NCBI GenBank assembly: GCA_003222375.1 | Contig: QHVX01000066.1 | Coordinates: 1,383 to 28,321 of the forward strand | Direction of reading: 5' to 3' | Length of the DNA stretch: 26,939 nt | Source: Acidobacteriota bacterium | GTDB lineage: Bacteria; Acidobacteriota; Thermoanaerobaculia; Gp7-AA8 | Shown: positions 25,373 through 26,939 of the stretch, in pieces | How positions within the stretch are numbered: position 1 is the first letter of the stretch | Layout of the letters: each line of letters opens with the position of its first letter | The notes under the pieces: generated by a model | What the model was told of the DNA's origin: nothing | The model's input: only the letters and a program-made list of their open reading frames with translations | Databases searched by the model: none | Program-made: the position numbers and the translations under genes

Positions 25373-26142
25373 GCGATGACACCTTCCGCACGCTGAATGA
25401 ACTCTTTGGCGAGGCTGACATAGGCCTCGCTTCCGCGCGAACGGATGTCGTAAAGGATAATCGGTTTGCCGAACGACGGCGCCTCGCCCAGCCGAACATT
25501 TCGCGGGATCACCGTCCGGTAGACCTTGTCGCCGAAATGGTTGCGAACTTCCTCAGCGACCTGGCGTGCCAGATTCATCCGATCGTCGTACATCGTCAGA
25601 ACGATGCCCTCGATTTCCAGGCTGGGATTGAGCGAGTCGCGGACGCGCTCGATTGTATTCAAGAGCTGCGAGACGCCCTCCATCGCGAAGTATTCGCATT
25701 GCATGGGCACCAGCACCGAATCGGCGGCCGTGAGCCCGTTGATCGTCAGCAGGCCGAGGGATGGCGGCGAATCGATGAGGACGTAATCGTATGCGCCAAT
25801 GACGTCGCTGATCGTCCTCTTCAGCCTGAACTCTCGCTCTTCAGCGCCTCCGAGCTCGAGTTCCGCGCCCACCAGATCGACAGACGAGGGCGCGAGGCTC
25901 AAGGTCGGCAATTCCGTCGACCGCACGACACTGCGTAGAGACATTCCATCGAGGAGGACGGCATACATTGAGTCAGGCTCGTTTTTTGGCAGGCCGATTC
26001 CGGAGGTCGCGTTCGCCTGCGGATCGAGATCGATGAGCAGGACCTTGCGTTCGCAAGCCGCAAGGGAAGCCCCCAAATTGATCGCCGTGGTGGTTTTGCC
26101 GACGCCGCCCTTCTGATTCGCGAGCGCGACGACGCGGGTCAT
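25369..26142 (-). CDS. parA: ParA/Soj chromosome-partitioning ATPase
   Basis: Deviant Walker ATPase that forms DNA-bound dimers and moves ParB-parS complexes. It has 257 residues from the ATG at 26142; the frame is open farther upstream, but that stretch is antisense-like coding of rsmG and lacks ParA similarity. Deviant Walker A is KGGVGKTT; switch I/II and Walker B are visible as DLDPQANAT and DYVLIDSPPSLG. The start overlaps the rsmG stop as ATGA, and the stop overlaps the parB start as ATGA. A parS site lies 4 nt upstream of the start. Confidence 0.97.
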   Translation of the reverse strand: MTRVVALANQKGGVGKTTTAINLGASLAACERKVLLIDLDPQANATSGIGLPKNEPDSMYAVLLDGMSLRSVVRSTELPTLSLAPSSVDLVGAELELGGAEEREFRLKRTISDVIGAYDYVLIDSPPSLGLLTINGLTAADSVLVPMQCEYFAMEGVSQLLNTIERVRDSLNPSLEIEGIVLTMYDDRMNLARQVAEEVRNHFGDKVYRTVIPRNVRLGEAPSFGKPIILYDIRSRGSEAYVSLAKEFIQRAEGVIA

Positions 26143-26687
26143 GCCTGTTCCACGTGGAACACCACCAGGAAGCCGCGGCGCATTGCGTGGACGGACTGTT
26201 TCCGGAAGTGGTGTATTTCTGGCGCGTCCGGCGTGCCCCGAAAGAGCGCCGCACGACCACCGGCCGCCATCCGCGATGCAAGCGAAGGCAACCATTCCTC
26301 AGGATTGCCGACCGCACGCGATGTCACGAGCGAGAACCGTAGATCGGAGGGAAGTCGCGTCAGAACGCGGTCGAGCCTATCACCGTAAACTACGGAGTTC
26401 AATCGACATTCGCGCAGCACATGCTTGAGAAACGCCCATTTTTTCTGATCGGCTTCGACCAGGTGAAACCGCGCCTTCGGCGATGCGATCGCCATCGGAA
26501 TCGCAGGCAGCCCGCCTCCGCTGCCAAAATCGAGGACCTCGCCGGCAGGTTTGAGAATTTCGGCCGCCTCCAACGCTTCGGCGATGTGATCCTCGAGATT
26601 GGCCTCCGCTTCCGGGCCGATGAGGTTGATCTTTGCGTTCCACGCGAGAAGCTGGCGTTTGTAGATCTCGAGTCGCTCGTCGGTCAT
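26139..26687 (-). CDS. rsmG: 16S rRNA (guanine527-N7)-methyltransferase RsmG
   Basis: Methylates G527 of 16S rRNA using S-adenosylmethionine. At 182 residues it is slightly shorter than the usual 200-240. The N-terminal YKRQLLAWNAKINLIGP helix is typical, the SAM motif is VLDFGSGGGLPAIPMAI, and the later motif SLVTSRAVG is conserved. The C-terminus VVFHVEQA is dictated by the embedded parS site. It overlaps mnmG (ATGA at 26687-26684) and parA (ATGA). Confidence 0.95.
   Translation of the reverse strand: MTDERLEIYKRQLLAWNAKINLIGPEAEANLEDHIAEALEAAEILKPAGEVLDFGSGGGLPAIPMAIASPKARFHLVEADQKKWAFLKHVLRECRLNSVVYGDRLDRVLTRLPSDLRFSLVTSRAVGNPEEWLPSLASRMAAGGRAALFRGTPDAPEIHHFRKQSVHAMRRGFLVVFHVEQA
26146..26161. 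promoter_or_regulatory. parS centromere site, perfect palindrome
   Basis: TGTTCCACGTGGAACA is a perfect 16-bp palindrome that matches the conserved chromosomal parS consensus (TGTTNCACGTGNAACA). It lies within the final codons of rsmG (FHVEQA before the stop), directly upstream of parA. It was the only such site noticed in the window. Confidence 0.9.
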
Positions 26688-26939
26688 GAAGCGCGCCGCA
26701 GATGCAGGCGCAAAATCGAGATCGCAGCCGGCGTCACGCCCGAGATGCGGCTCGCCTGGCCAAGCGAAACGGGTCGCACGAAGGACAGCTTTTCCACCAT
26801 CTCGCGCGAGAGTCCCGGCAGCGAAAACGACATTTCCCTCGGGATCCGCAGCCCTTCGTCCTGCGCGACGCGCTGCGCTTCGCGCTCCTGTCGCGCGATG
26901 TAGCCGGCATAGCGAAGCTGACTGACCACGCCCTCGAGC
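26684..26939 (-). CDS. mnmG: MnmG (GidA) tRNA uridine modification enzyme, C-terminal end only
   Basis: FAD-dependent partner of MnmE in making the cmnm5 group at U34 of tRNAs. Only the last 84 codons are in the window; the frame is open through base 26939. The visible sequence has the conserved YAGYIARQ helix and the C-terminal GLSREMVEKL...RPVSLGQASRISGVTPAAISIL signature. Gene order mnmG-rsmG-parA-parB is common in bacteria and supports the call. Confidence 0.95.
   Translation of the reverse strand, partial: LEGVVSQLRYAGYIARQEREAQRVAQDEGLRIPREMSFSLPGLSREMVEKLSFVRPVSLGQASRISGVTPAAISILRLHLRRAS

Noticed and set aside
26143..26295. An upstream start for parA that would add 51 residues.
   Set aside because: The extension overlaps rsmG coding sequence and has no ParA similarity. 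The ATGA overlap at 26139-26142 matches all other junctions in the chain.

Overview
The window is a GC-rich, gene-dense bacterial chromosome segment. No rRNA, tRNA or CRISPR array was seen. No gene-free stretch exceeds 300 bases; the longest gap (about 157 bases, 12254-12410) is filled by a small inverted-repeat element. The right-hand gene order (mnmG-rsmG-parA-parB-bactofilin, then an F1/b-subunit ATP synthase operon with two b-type subunits), a NtrC-type regulator and a tandem-OB secreted protein fit a diderm lineage such as Acidobacteriota or the old 'delta-proteobacterial' groups. Acidobacteriota is my best guess, but nothing here fixes the phylum.

Left part (1-4.8 kb): the 3' part of uvrA, carrying an in-frame inverted-repeat insert, then an OPT-family transporter, then a small membrane protein on the opposite strand that overlaps the transporter's 3' end. 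A GTAG-headed palindrome closes this part.

4.8-9.3 kb (minus strand): an apparent operon mdh - PolB-type 3'-5' exonuclease - guanine deaminase - secreted protein with four OB-like repeats. Guanine deaminase is frameshifted near its C-terminus. In this sequence that creates a false 856-codon fusion with the secreted protein, which has its own strong ribosome binding site and signal peptide.

9.3-14.8 kb: ATP-dependent DNA ligase, a PspC-domain miniprotein and metX on the plus strand converge on topA on the minus strand. A 163-bp element with perfect 20-bp terminal inverted repeats sits exactly at the metX/topA junction and is flanked by a 28-bp duplication. Removing the element and one repeat copy restores a longer metX reading frame that would overlap topA tail to tail.

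14.9-22.8 kb (minus strand): ATP synthase genes b', b, delta, alpha, gamma, beta, epsilon (subunits a and c are not here), followed without a gap by a sensorless histidine-kinase-like gene with a degenerate ATP-binding domain and a sigma-54 response regulator. The regulator is broken by an apparent ~28-nt deletion in its AAA+ domain.

22.8-26.9 kb: two plus-strand genes (a cysteine-cluster protein and a zinc-ribbon/RDD membrane protein) face a minus-strand chain mnmG-rsmG-parA-parB-bactofilin. Every junction in that chain is a 4-base ATGA overlap. A perfect 16-bp parS palindrome lies inside the last codons of rsmG, just upstream of parA.
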